NCBI RefSeq assembly: GCF_022229005.1
Contig: NZ_JAKKFD010000031.1
Location: 1-38,344, forward strand
Direction of reading: 5' to 3'
Length of the DNA: 38,344 nt
From: Micromonospora trifolii
Lineage (GTDB): Bacteria; Actinomycetota; Actinomycetes; Mycobacteriales; Micromonosporaceae
Shown: positions 32,369 through 38,344 of the stretch, piece by piece
Layout: each line of letters begins with the position of its first letter
Position numbering within the stretch: position 1 is the stretch's first letter
The notes under the pieces: generated by a model
The model's database searches: none
Seen by the model: only the letters and a program-made list of their open reading frames with translations
What the model was told of the DNA's origin: nothing
Translations under genes and position numbers: made by a program

Positions 32369-32721
32369 CCCTGCATGTCGATCTCGAAGATCGGACGGAC
32401 CTGGACCGATCCGGTGCCGATGGCTCCGGGGCTGCGGGCCGCCCAGTCCAGCGCGGCGTCGAGGTCCGGCACGTCGATGACGTCGTACCCGCCAAGCAGC
32501 TCTCGGGTCTCGGCGAACGGCCCGTCGGTGATCGTGCGCTCGCCGTCCGGGCCGACCTGCACAGTGGTGCAGGTGGTCAGGTCCTGCAGGGGGTGCCCGG
32601 AGACCCAGACCCCGGCGTCCTTCATCTCCCGGTCGTAGCGGATCCAGTCCTCGAAGCTGCACCCGTTGTCGACGACCTCCCCGTCAACCATGGGGCTCAT
32701 GAACAGCAGCATGTACTTCAC
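32365..32721 (-). CDS. YCII-related DGPF-motif protein
   Basis: 118-aa small cytoplasmic protein with the naming motif in TITDGPFAETRELLGGY (about 64-80) and the start MKYMLLFMSP. The GTG at 32721 follows GAGAGGAG. Genes of this type accompany ECF41/ECF42 sigma factors and are often among their targets. The biochemical activity is not established; the fold is a dimeric ferredoxin-like barrel. It is coupled to the sigma gene by the GTGA overlap. Confidence 0.9.
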   Translation of the reverse strand: MKYMLLFMSPMVDGEVVDNGCSFEDWIRYDREMKDAGVWVSGHPLQDLTTCTTVQVGPDGERTITDGPFAETRELLGGYDVIDVPDLDAALDWAARSPGAIGTGSVQVRPIFEIDMQG

Positions 32722-32820
32722 GTTTCGGCTCCTCTCGGTGCGGCAAGTCGCCGTACAGCATGACGACGATCGCGGGCCGGGGATATCGACACGGCGCGGC
32801 AGGTTTTTGGATGGCGTTGC

Positions 32821-34032
32821 TCAGGAGGGGTCCGGCTGTGCCGTGTCGGGTCGATCGTCGCGTCGGTCCATCCGTCGCTCGAACCAGGTCACCCCGATCA
32901 GGAAGGCGGTCAGCACTGTGAGCGCCGCCAGTGGCGGCAGGGACCGGCCGATCGGCAGCAGGGCCAGTGCCAGCAGCGCGGCGAGGACCTGCGCCGGGTA
33001 CACCGCGCCAACGGTCAGCCGGCGGAAGACCAACCTGCTGAGCAGGTAGAGGGCGGCGCCTCCGTAGAGCGCTGTGGCGGCCTCCCAACCCAGCCGGCCG
33101 GGGTGCGCGGACTCCTCGGTGAGCTGGGCGATCACCTCCGCGATGCCGAGCGCTACGTAGATGGCGCCGATGATCAGCGGGGAGTGCCCGAGGCCGTACG
33201 CGTCGCCGGCCACGCTGGCCCGTCGCTCACCCGGCACAGTGCTGACTGCCCTCCGCGCGGCGGGGGCCAGCCGATCGAAGTAGAGCCACCACAGGCAGAC
33301 CGTGCTGGTGAGGCCGAGCAGCGCGGCCAGCACTGCCGCACCGACCGGTGCCATCGTCCGTGGCCCTTCGCCGGCCGAGATCAACGACTCGCCCAGCGCG
33401 ATGATGAGCACCAGGCCGAACCGCTCGGTGAAGTGGTCCACGCTGCGCAGTTGCCACGGCCGGAAGGCGGACGCGATCCGCGCGCCGCCGATGTCGACAA
33501 GCAACGCGGCCGTCCAGAGCGCCGTCTGGGCCGCGCCGCCGAGCAGCGCGCCGACGACCAGCGGGAGCCACGCAAGGATCACCGGCACGCTGAAGAAGCG
33601 CAGCGTCGAGCGCAGTGGCGGGTTCGTCGCGCTCACCCAGAACAGGATCACCAGCTGCACGGCCCGGCCGACCACGTAGGCCAGGGCGAGGGTGAGCGGC
33701 GCGTCGAGCAGCCCCGGGCTCTGTTTCCAGGCGTCCGGCAGCACCAGCGCGGCCACGAAGATCGCCGCCATCGCGACCAGGGTGGCCGCGCGGACCAGGC
33801 CGACGTCCGGCCGGACCAGGTTTCCGACCCAGGTGTACGGGCCCCAGGAGTAGAGCAGCAGGAGCAGCAGAAGTAGCCCCTGGGCCAGGGTGAGCGCGCT
33901 CGGCGACCCCGCCATGAACGTGATGACCCGGGTGAGCGCGAAGACGAAGACCAGATCGAAGAAGATCTCGAACATCGTGGTCCGGTGCGCCGCTCCCGCC
34001 GGCACCGGATCAATGTCGAGAATCCTCCTCAT
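32821..34032 (-). CDS. Low-temperature-requirement A (LtrA) family membrane protein
   Basis: 403-aa protein with about 11-12 membrane helices. The family signatures are MFEIFFDLVFVFALTRV near the N-terminus and HFTERFGLVLIIALGES in the middle. LtrA was named from a Listeria cold-growth mutant, and no molecular function is proven. The ATG at 34032 is chosen because it gives the usual short lead before FFDLVF; its ribosome site is weak. It lies 31 bp downstream of the HxlR regulator's stop on the same strand, so the two may be co-transcribed. Confidence 0.82.
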   Translation of the reverse strand: MRRILDIDPVPAGAAHRTTMFEIFFDLVFVFALTRVITFMAGSPSALTLAQGLLLLLLLLYSWGPYTWVGNLVRPDVGLVRAATLVAMAAIFVAALVLPDAWKQSPGLLDAPLTLALAYVVGRAVQLVILFWVSATNPPLRSTLRFFSVPVILAWLPLVVGALLGGAAQTALWTAALLVDIGGARIASAFRPWQLRSVDHFTERFGLVLIIALGESLISAGEGPRTMAPVGAAVLAALLGLTSTVCLWWLYFDRLAPAARRAVSTVPGERRASVAGDAYGLGHSPLIIGAIYVALGIAEVIAQLTEESAHPGRLGWEAATALYGGAALYLLSRLVFRRLTVGAVYPAQVLAALLALALLPIGRSLPPLAALTVLTAFLIGVTWFERRMDRRDDRPDTAQPDPS

Positions 34033-34063
34033 TCTCGCATTCTGCGCTATATCGGTCGGCGGT

Positions 34064-34747
34064 TCATCCGGTCCACTCGCCCTGCGCCGCTCCGAAGAGC
34101 AGGAAGAACCGCTCGGCCGCCGTCGTGTCGCCGTGCACCTCAATCTCGCCTGCGGAGATCGCCGACCGCAGCGGCGTGCCGCCGAACATCAGGTCCCGCA
34201 GTGCTCGGACCGTGCCGGTGACCGTGACGTCGACAGGGCCCGACCGGCCACGGACCACGCTGATCCCACTCGGGGACACCCCCACCTCGAAGGCGTCGGC
34301 ACCCACCTGCAACCGGAGTCGAGCGGTCACCGGCGCGTCGGTCGGTGGCCGATAGAGGGCCTTCAGTAACAGCATGAACGCGTCAGTGCTCATCTCGACG
34401 TCGGGCTCCGCGGGCAGGCCGGCGCCCCAGCGCGACAGCGCGATCAGTGTCGGCTCCAGTTGCTGACCGCGCTCGGTCAGCTCGTACGCGTGCACGCTGG
34501 CCGGCGGCCCGAGCTGCACCCGCTGGACGATGCCGGACTGCTCCAGCTCCCGCAACCGCTGGCTGAGCACGTTCTGGCTCGCCTTCGGCAGACCGGCCCG
34601 CAGATCGCCGAAACGCTTCGGGCCGAACACCAACTCTCGGACAATCAACAGCGCCCAGCGCTCGCCGACGATGTCCATCGTGCGCGCCGCCCCGCAGGCG
34701 TCCTGGTAAGTCCGCTGAGTCACATCGCCATCGTAGTCGGCGTCCAC
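34064..34747 (-). CDS. HxlR-family regulator with SCP2-like C-terminal domain
   Basis: 227-aa DNA-binding protein. The winged helix (about 12-105) shows the HxlR pattern CGAARTMDIVGERWALLIVRELVFGPKRF, then LPKASQNVLSQRLRELEQSGIVQR. The C-terminal part (about 120-227) resembles the SCP2 sterol-binding fold, a known fusion that may bind a lipid-like ligand. The GTG at 34747 is chosen because a -10 TAGCAC ends 6 nt before it, which would give a leaderless mRNA. An alternative GTG at 34723 starts TQRTYQDACG, the usual family start. It is divergent from the gene at 34796, its probable target. Confidence 0.85.
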   Translation of the reverse strand: MDADYDGDVTQRTYQDACGAARTMDIVGERWALLIVRELVFGPKRFGDLRAGLPKASQNVLSQRLRELEQSGIVQRVQLGPPASVHAYELTERGQQLEPTLIALSRWGAGLPAEPDVEMSTDAFMLLLKALYRPPTDAPVTARLRLQVGADAFEVGVSPSGISVVRGRSGPVDVTVTGTVRALRDLMFGGTPLRSAISAGEIEVHGDTTAAERFFLLFGAAQGEWTG

Positions 34748-34775
34748 CGAGCAGTGCTAACGTCGGACCATCTAG

Positions 34776-34788
34776 TCCTAACTTAGGA
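34776..34788. promoter_or_regulatory. Palindromic operator between HxlR and its divergent neighbour
   Basis: TCCTAACTTAGGA is a perfect 6+6 palindrome with one central base. The right half includes the TTAGGAG ribosome site of the gene at 34796. A second, overlapping dyad GGAC-6-GTCC spans 34766-34778. Only 48 bp separate the two start codons, so one bound regulator could control both. Confidence 0.55.
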
Positions 34789-34795
34789 GCACATC

Positions 34796-35518
34796 GTGGA
34801 TGCACTGCTCGCCAAGGTGATCGAGCGCCACGGCGGCCTCGACCGCTGGAACACCGCGTCGACCCTCACCACCCGGCTCACCTACGGCGGCCCGTTCTGG
34901 GCGTTCAAGGGCCGCCCCGACTTCGACAGCACCGAACTGGTCGAGGCCGACCTGCACCGGGAACGGATCCGCCACGTCCAGGAGGGCACCGGCCAGGTCA
35001 CCGAATACGACATTGACACCGACCGGGTCACCGTCACCGCTGCCGACGGCAGCCTGATCGACGAGCTGACGAACCCCCGGGCCAGCTTTGCCGGCTACAC
35101 CGGGGAGAGCCAGTGGTCGCTCGCCCAGGCGGCCTACTTCCGTGGCTACGCCACCTGGCACTACCTCGTCGAGCCGTTCCTGTTCACCTGGCCGGGTGTC
35201 GAGGCGCGCGAGGTCGAGCCGTGGACGGAGGACGGCGAGTCGTGGCGCGTACTGCGCGTCACGTTCCCCGAGAGCCTGCACACCCACACCGACACCCAGC
35301 TGTACTACTTCGACGACGGCGGGCTGCTCCGGCGCATGGACTACCAGCCGGTGGTCAACGGCTCCTCCCGGGTCGCGCACTACGTCAGCGGAGCAACCGA
35401 GGTCGACGGGCTGGTCGTGCCGACGCGACGCCGGATCCACCTCCGCCAGGAGGACAACACCCCGGACCTCTCCTGGACACCGATCACCCTGGACCTGGCT
35501 GACGTCCGGATCCGCTGA
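34796..35518 (+). CDS. Conserved hypothetical protein, probable HxlR target
   Basis: 240-aa soluble protein without a signal peptide, starting at GTG 34796 behind TTAGGAG. It begins LLAKVIERHGGLDRWNTAST and continues as a strand-rich chain (LTTRLTYGGPFWAF, RERIRHVQEGTGQVTEY, LYYFDDGGLLRRMDYQ), reminiscent of LolA-like or lipid-binding half-barrels. I cannot name a family. Its divergence from an HxlR regulator with a possible lipid-binding domain suggests that both respond to the same small molecule. Confidence 0.7.
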   Translation: MDALLAKVIERHGGLDRWNTASTLTTRLTYGGPFWAFKGRPDFDSTELVEADLHRERIRHVQEGTGQVTEYDIDTDRVTVTAADGSLIDELTNPRASFAGYTGESQWSLAQAAYFRGYATWHYLVEPFLFTWPGVEAREVEPWTEDGESWRVLRVTFPESLHTHTDTQLYYFDDGGLLRRMDYQPVVNGSSRVAHYVSGATEVDGLVVPTRRRIHLRQEDNTPDLSWTPITLDLADVRIR

Positions 35519-35572
35519 GACCCCGATGGTGTCGCAGCGGACCCGGCGCCACGTCGACCGGACGCCCTGGCC

Positions 35573-36631
35573 TCAGGTCGAGGCGTCCGTCCGGCGTCGG
35601 CTCCGCTCAGCCCGCCGCCGCACCCGCTGGTACGCGCCGGTCAGCCCCATCGCGCGGCGTACCTCGAGCATCGTCTGGCGTACCTCCTGACGGGTCCGTT
35701 CCGTGCCCTCGACGATCAGTCGGTCGACCAGGCCCCGGTCGGCTTCGATCTCGGCCCGGCGCTGCCGGATCGGCGCCAGGAACCCCTCCAGCGCGACGAT
35801 CAGCCGTTCCTTGACCTCCACGTCACCCACCCGCCCGGCCCGGTACCGCAGGGCAAGGTCAGCCACCTCGTCGTGGTCCGGATTGAAAACCTCGTGGTAC
35901 GCGAAGACCGGGTTGCCTTCCACGGTGCCCGGCACGTCGGCCCGCACCCGGTTCGGGTCGGTGTACATGCCGAGCACCTTGCGCCGCACCGTCGCCGCGT
36001 CGTCGGAGAGCGCGATCGAGTTGCCCCGGCTCTTGCTCATCTTGGCGGCGCCGTCGGTCCCCACCAGGCTCGGCGTGTCAGCCGGGATCAACTCGGGCAC
36101 CGGGAAGACGGGGCCGTACAGGTGGTTGAACCGCCGGGCTATCTCCCTGGTGACCTCGACGTGTGCGGCGTTGTCCCGGCCGACCGGAACCACATCCCCC
36201 TTGACGCAGAGGATGTCCGCGGCCTGGAGCACCGGATAACCCAGCAGCCCGTACGGCATCTCCTCCTTGCCGGCGTCGCGGGCCATGTCCTTGAGTGATG
36301 GCACCCGTTCCAGCCGGGGCACCGTCACCAGGTTCTGGAGGAGGGTGTTGAGGTCGCCGACCTCGGGGATGGCCGACTGGAGGTAGAAGGTGGCCCGGTC
36401 CGGGTCGACGCCGGCGGCGAGAATGTCGGTCACCATCTCCCGGGCGTTGCCGGAGACCTGGTCGATGTCCTCCCGGCGGTTGCGGGTGGTGAGCATGTGC
36501 AGGTCGGCGATGATGAAGAAGCTCTCGTAGCGCCGGTGCAGCCGTACCCGGTTGGCGATGCTGCCGACGTAGTGGCCGAGGTGCAGGCGGCCGGTGGGCC
36601 GGTCGCCGGTGAGCATTCGTGCGACGGACAT
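35573..36631 (-). CDS. trpS: Tryptophanyl-tRNA synthetase
   Basis: 352-aa class I synthetase that charges tRNA-Trp. The HIGH-type motif is HLGHYVGS (about 17-24) and the KMSKS loop is AAKMSKSRGNSI. DADILxVKGD-like AADILCVKGDVVPVGRD and the specificity segment VPRLERVPSLKDMA are typical. The length matches bacterial TrpRS. The ATG at 36631 follows GAGAGG by 7 nt. A strong hairpin lies 46 bp before the start; no tandem-Trp leader peptide was found, so I read it as the terminator of whatever precedes it rather than an attenuator. A second trpS elsewhere cannot be excluded. Confidence 0.95.
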   Translation of the reverse strand: MSVARMLTGDRPTGRLHLGHYVGSIANRVRLHRRYESFFIIADLHMLTTRNRREDIDQVSGNAREMVTDILAAGVDPDRATFYLQSAIPEVGDLNTLLQNLVTVPRLERVPSLKDMARDAGKEEMPYGLLGYPVLQAADILCVKGDVVPVGRDNAAHVEVTREIARRFNHLYGPVFPVPELIPADTPSLVGTDGAAKMSKSRGNSIALSDDAATVRRKVLGMYTDPNRVRADVPGTVEGNPVFAYHEVFNPDHDEVADLALRYRAGRVGDVEVKERLIVALEGFLAPIRQRRAEIEADRGLVDRLIVEGTERTRQEVRQTMLEVRRAMGLTGAYQRVRRRAERSRRRTDAST

Positions 36632-36900
36632 GGTGGTGCCTCTCGTATCCGAGGGTGGGTCACGCGTGGGCGCGCGCCGAGCAGGGCTAACTCAGCCCTG
36701 CTCGGTCAGCGGGAACGACTCAGCGAGTCGCCCGCCATCGCGCGCCGGCGCGAAACCGCAGACCATCGGCACGGAGGACGTTCAGAAGTTGCTCGCGGCC
36801 ATCGCCGGAGCTGGTCGGTGTCTCGGGCACGGCACCGAGGAACTGGCCGTCGACCAGATCGACCGCCTCGGCTGCGCAGTTGCCCGTCCGGACCACGGCC
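36632..36900. other. Gap between trpS and PRC-barrel genes; possible coding relic
   Basis: A plus-strand frame at about 36776-36905 reads EDVQKLLAAIAGAGRCLGHG, then TEELAVDQIDRLGCAVARPD, with protein-like composition. It lacks a convincing start and runs into the opposing gene. It may be the decayed end of a gene. The hairpin at 36677-36705 is listed separately. Confidence 0.3.
36677..36705 (-). terminator. Strong hairpin upstream of trpS
   Basis: Perfect 12-bp stem (CCGAGCAGGGCT, 36677-36688, with 36694-36705) and loop AACTC. It could end transcription in either direction or sit in the trpS leader. Confidence 0.65.
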
Positions 36901-37371
36901 TCAGATTACCCGCGGGATGGCGCCGGGAGGGGGAAGGTAGCTGTCGGCGTAGTAGGTGCCGACACGTTCCCGGTACTCCTGGTCGGCCGAAACCTGATCG
37001 AACGGTGGGGCGTCCTTGATCTGCTGGCGGGTCCGGTCTACGTGCACGACACGTTCCTGGTGATCAACCCGGTCCACAGTTCCGGCCGGCAGCAACACCT
37101 TCTGGCCGAAGATCCACGGCCCGGTGTCCACCACCAGGTGCCCGGCGTCCGCCTCGTCGCTCGTCTCGTCGATGGTGCCGATGCGCCCGTCGCTCGCCTG
37201 CACCTGATAACCCACCAGGTCGACGGGGGTGCCCGGGCCGGGGGCATCCGGGCCGTCGTGCCCATCCCCCTGACCCTCCGGAGGGGTGACCGACGGGGTG
37301 GTCTGCGTGTACCCGCCAGCCAGGGCGGATGGATCACGCCAGGCCCAGGGGTTGAAGATCGAGGGTTGCAT
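36901..37371 (-). CDS. PRC-barrel domain protein
   Basis: 156-aa soluble protein. The ATG at 37371 follows GGAGGT by 5 nt. A disordered Pro/Gly-rich N-terminus (about 1-47) leads to a PRC-barrel (about 48-115: VDLVGYQVQASDGRIGTIDE, HLVVDTGPWIFGQKVLLPAG, TVDRVDHQERVVHVDRT). The tail is rich in charged and aromatic residues. PRC-barrel proteins of this type in actinomycetes are often linked to stress or wall biology, but no function is proven. Upstream in-frame codons extending toward 37815 overlap the divergent gene and are not coding. Confidence 0.85.
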   Translation of the reverse strand: MQPSIFNPWAWRDPSALAGGYTQTTPSVTPPEGQGDGHDGPDAPGPGTPVDLVGYQVQASDGRIGTIDETSDEADAGHLVVDTGPWIFGQKVLLPAGTVDRVDHQERVVHVDRTRQQIKDAPPFDQVSADQEYRERVGTYYADSYLPPPGAIPRVI

Positions 37372-37519
37372 GGGGCACCTCCAGGGGACGGTCCTCAGCT
37401 GTCCCCCTTCGCAGTGCCCATCCCGCTGACGCCGGAAACAGGCTCCTGTCCAGGCGTGGCAGTGCGTTCGCTTCCCGCCGCCGGCCCGCTGAGCAGATGC
37501 GCTGGCATACTCGGCTGCC

Positions 37520-37774
37520 ATGGTGCTGTCGCGAGGGTGGAGTCTCTTCCTGGTCGGAGTGGGCGTCTGGACCTGGGTGATCTGGCCGAGGTTCGCGGTG
37601 GCCATCTGGCAGGACCCGCGGTCCTGGGCGTCCGGCACGGTCGCCGACGGCGCAGCCACCAGCTTCCTGTGGGTGCACGCGCTGCTGATCGCCGCGTCCC
37701 TGGCGATCGGCACCACCGCCGGCGTTCTCGGCGTCCGGGCCTGGCTCGCCGCCCGGCGGCGGCAGCCGTCCTGA
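37520..37774 (+). CDS. Small SCO4848-like membrane protein
   Basis: 84-aa protein with two membrane helices. It starts MVLSRGWSLFLVGVGVWTWV, then IWPRFAVAIWQDPRSWASG, and a second helix (about 50-74) ends in basic residues. This matches the small SCO4848 family conserved in actinomycetes, whose role is unknown. No ribosome site is visible. A -10-like CATACT ends 8 nt before the ATG, so a leaderless or near-leaderless transcript is likely. Confidence 0.8.
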   Translation: MVLSRGWSLFLVGVGVWTWVIWPRFAVAIWQDPRSWASGTVADGAATSFLWVHALLIAASLAIGTTAGVLGVRAWLAARRRQPS

Positions 37775-37910
37775 TCGCCGCCACTCCTGCGGAGAGGGCC
37801 GGTCGGCGCCCCCAACTACCGAGGGTCGCCGAGCCTCCTGTTGCCGGAACGCTCTGACCTGGGGAAACCGGTCGGACGCGCGAATGTGACGCGCGCCGCT
37901 ACCCGTGGAT

Positions 37911-37940
37911 TTGACGATCAAACCCGCAGACGCGTAACTT
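37911..37940 (+). promoter_or_regulatory. rrn-type promoter P1
   Basis: -35 TTGACG (37911-37916), 18-bp spacer, -10 TAACTT (37935-37940). It is the first of three tandem promoters reading out of the right end. Confidence 0.65.
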
Positions 37941-38079
37941 TCTCTCTGTCAGCGCGGAACGGGGCAAACGGGACGAAGGTCCTAGAGCACCGGAACGAGC
38001 TGGCAACCGGGTCAAGCAGGGGTTCGCTCCTGCAAGACGCGGTCCGGGCGGGGCTTGCCGGATCGGCCGCGAGGCGGAT

Positions 38080-38108
38080 TTGGTGCGGCGAAGCCGACCG
38101 GGTAAGGT
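38080..38108 (+). promoter_or_regulatory. rrn-type promoter P2
   Basis: -35 TTGGTG (38080-38085), 17-bp spacer starting CGGCGAAG, -10 TAAGGT (38103-38108). The spacer resembles that of P3, suggesting duplication. Confidence 0.6.
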
Positions 38109-38135
38109 TCACGACCGGCAGGGAACCGGGCGAGA

Positions 38136-38201
38136 CTGCGGGAAACCGCAGCGGCCGGTCTGCCGAATCCGACGACCTGACGCAGCGGTTCGCTGCTGCG
38201 T
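38136..38201 (+). other. Stem-loops in the rrn leader
   Basis: CTGCGG-GAAA-CCGCAG (about 38136-38151) is a hairpin closed by a GNRA tetraloop. ACGCAG/CTGCGT (about 38180-38201) forms a second. They lie between P2 and P3 and would be in the P1 and P2 transcripts. Confidence 0.4.
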
Positions 38202-38252
38202 GAGTGCGCCGGCGCTGACCCGTACGAAGCATGACAGACCGGGACACACGGT

Positions 38253-38281
38253 TTGACACGGCGAAGACGGTGAGGTAACGT
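38253..38281 (+). promoter_or_regulatory. rrn-type promoter P3 (strongest)
   Basis: Consensus -35 TTGACA (38253-38258), 17-bp spacer CGGCGAAGACGGTGAGG and -10 TAACGT (38276-38281). It is followed by the GC-rich CCCGGCGCGAGAG leader running to the window end. Micromonospora-type rRNA operons have such a promoter a few hundred bases before 16S rRNA; the 16S gene itself is not in the window. Confidence 0.75.
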
Positions 38282-38344
38282 AGTAAAAGTGCCCGGCGCG
38301 AGAGCGACGGGGACACGGTACGGATAGCCCCGGGTTGGGGTTCC

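Noticed and set aside
36640..36720. Tryptophan attenuator before trpS
   Set aside because: The hairpin at 36677-36705 is strong, but no leader peptide with adjacent Trp codons and no alternative pairing was found.
37841..38316. ORFs on both strands in the rrn leader
   Set aside because: They lie across three promoter-like elements and hairpins, have no ribosome sites, and resemble no protein.

Overview
The window is high-GC actinomycete DNA, most like a Micromonospora-type soil actinomycete. The reasons are strong GC bias at third codon positions, frequent GTG starts, several apparently leaderless starts, many secreted polysaccharide-degrading enzymes carrying ricin-type or CBM2 domains, and an rrn-type promoter region at the right end. 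All names come from reading motifs by eye; no database was searched.

Layout. 1-7,400: a small secreted protein; a 34-bp-arm inverted repeat; a secreted CE3-like esterase; a DUF3455 protein; a transmembrane Ser/Thr kinase; a secreted GH62 arabinofuranosidase; a methyltransferase. 7,500-10,100: a divergent MFS exporter/SDR oxidoreductase pair whose promoters each carry a related 22-bp operator. 10,100-16,400: a large secreted subtilase divergent from an ECF sigma factor and its membrane partner, then an LPITG-anchored surface protein. 16,800-18,540: a glucuronoyl esterase (CE15) with a CBM2. 18,600-23,960: a BMP-like lipoprotein, then a HupE/UreJ-like membrane protein, a secreted metallophosphatase with a WxL-like C-terminus, and a DUF916 (WxL-interacting) membrane protein. 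PHO-box-like repeats precede the first two of these. 23,960-25,860: DUF1275 protein and NADP oxidoreductase. 25,864-30,491: a composite-transposon-like island with inverted IS5-like ends and a 3-bp TGA duplication, carrying a gmd relic, an acyltransferase and a polysaccharide polymerase. 30,499-37,780: HAD phosphatase, ECF42-type sigma factor with its DGPF partner, LtrA protein, HxlR regulator with a divergent target, trpS, PRC-barrel protein and a small SCO4848-like membrane protein. 37,850-38,344: three tandem sigma70-type promoters of the kind found upstream of 16S rRNA, which would begin just beyond the window.

How it works together. The CE3-like esterase, GH62 enzyme and CE15 esterase remove acetyl, arabinose and lignin-linked glucuronate from hemicellulose. 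The first two share an exact 12-bp operator core (in opposite orientation), and the third has a different palindrome of the xylanase-gene type, so two regulators are implied. The least conventional locus is the HupE-like/phosphatase/WxL-interacting set. It looks like a cell-surface system induced by phosphate limitation, in which a phosphatase is held at the wall by a WxL-type domain rather than by sortase. A second regulatory theme is one extracytoplasmic domain type shared by the Ser/Thr kinase and the sigma-factor partner.
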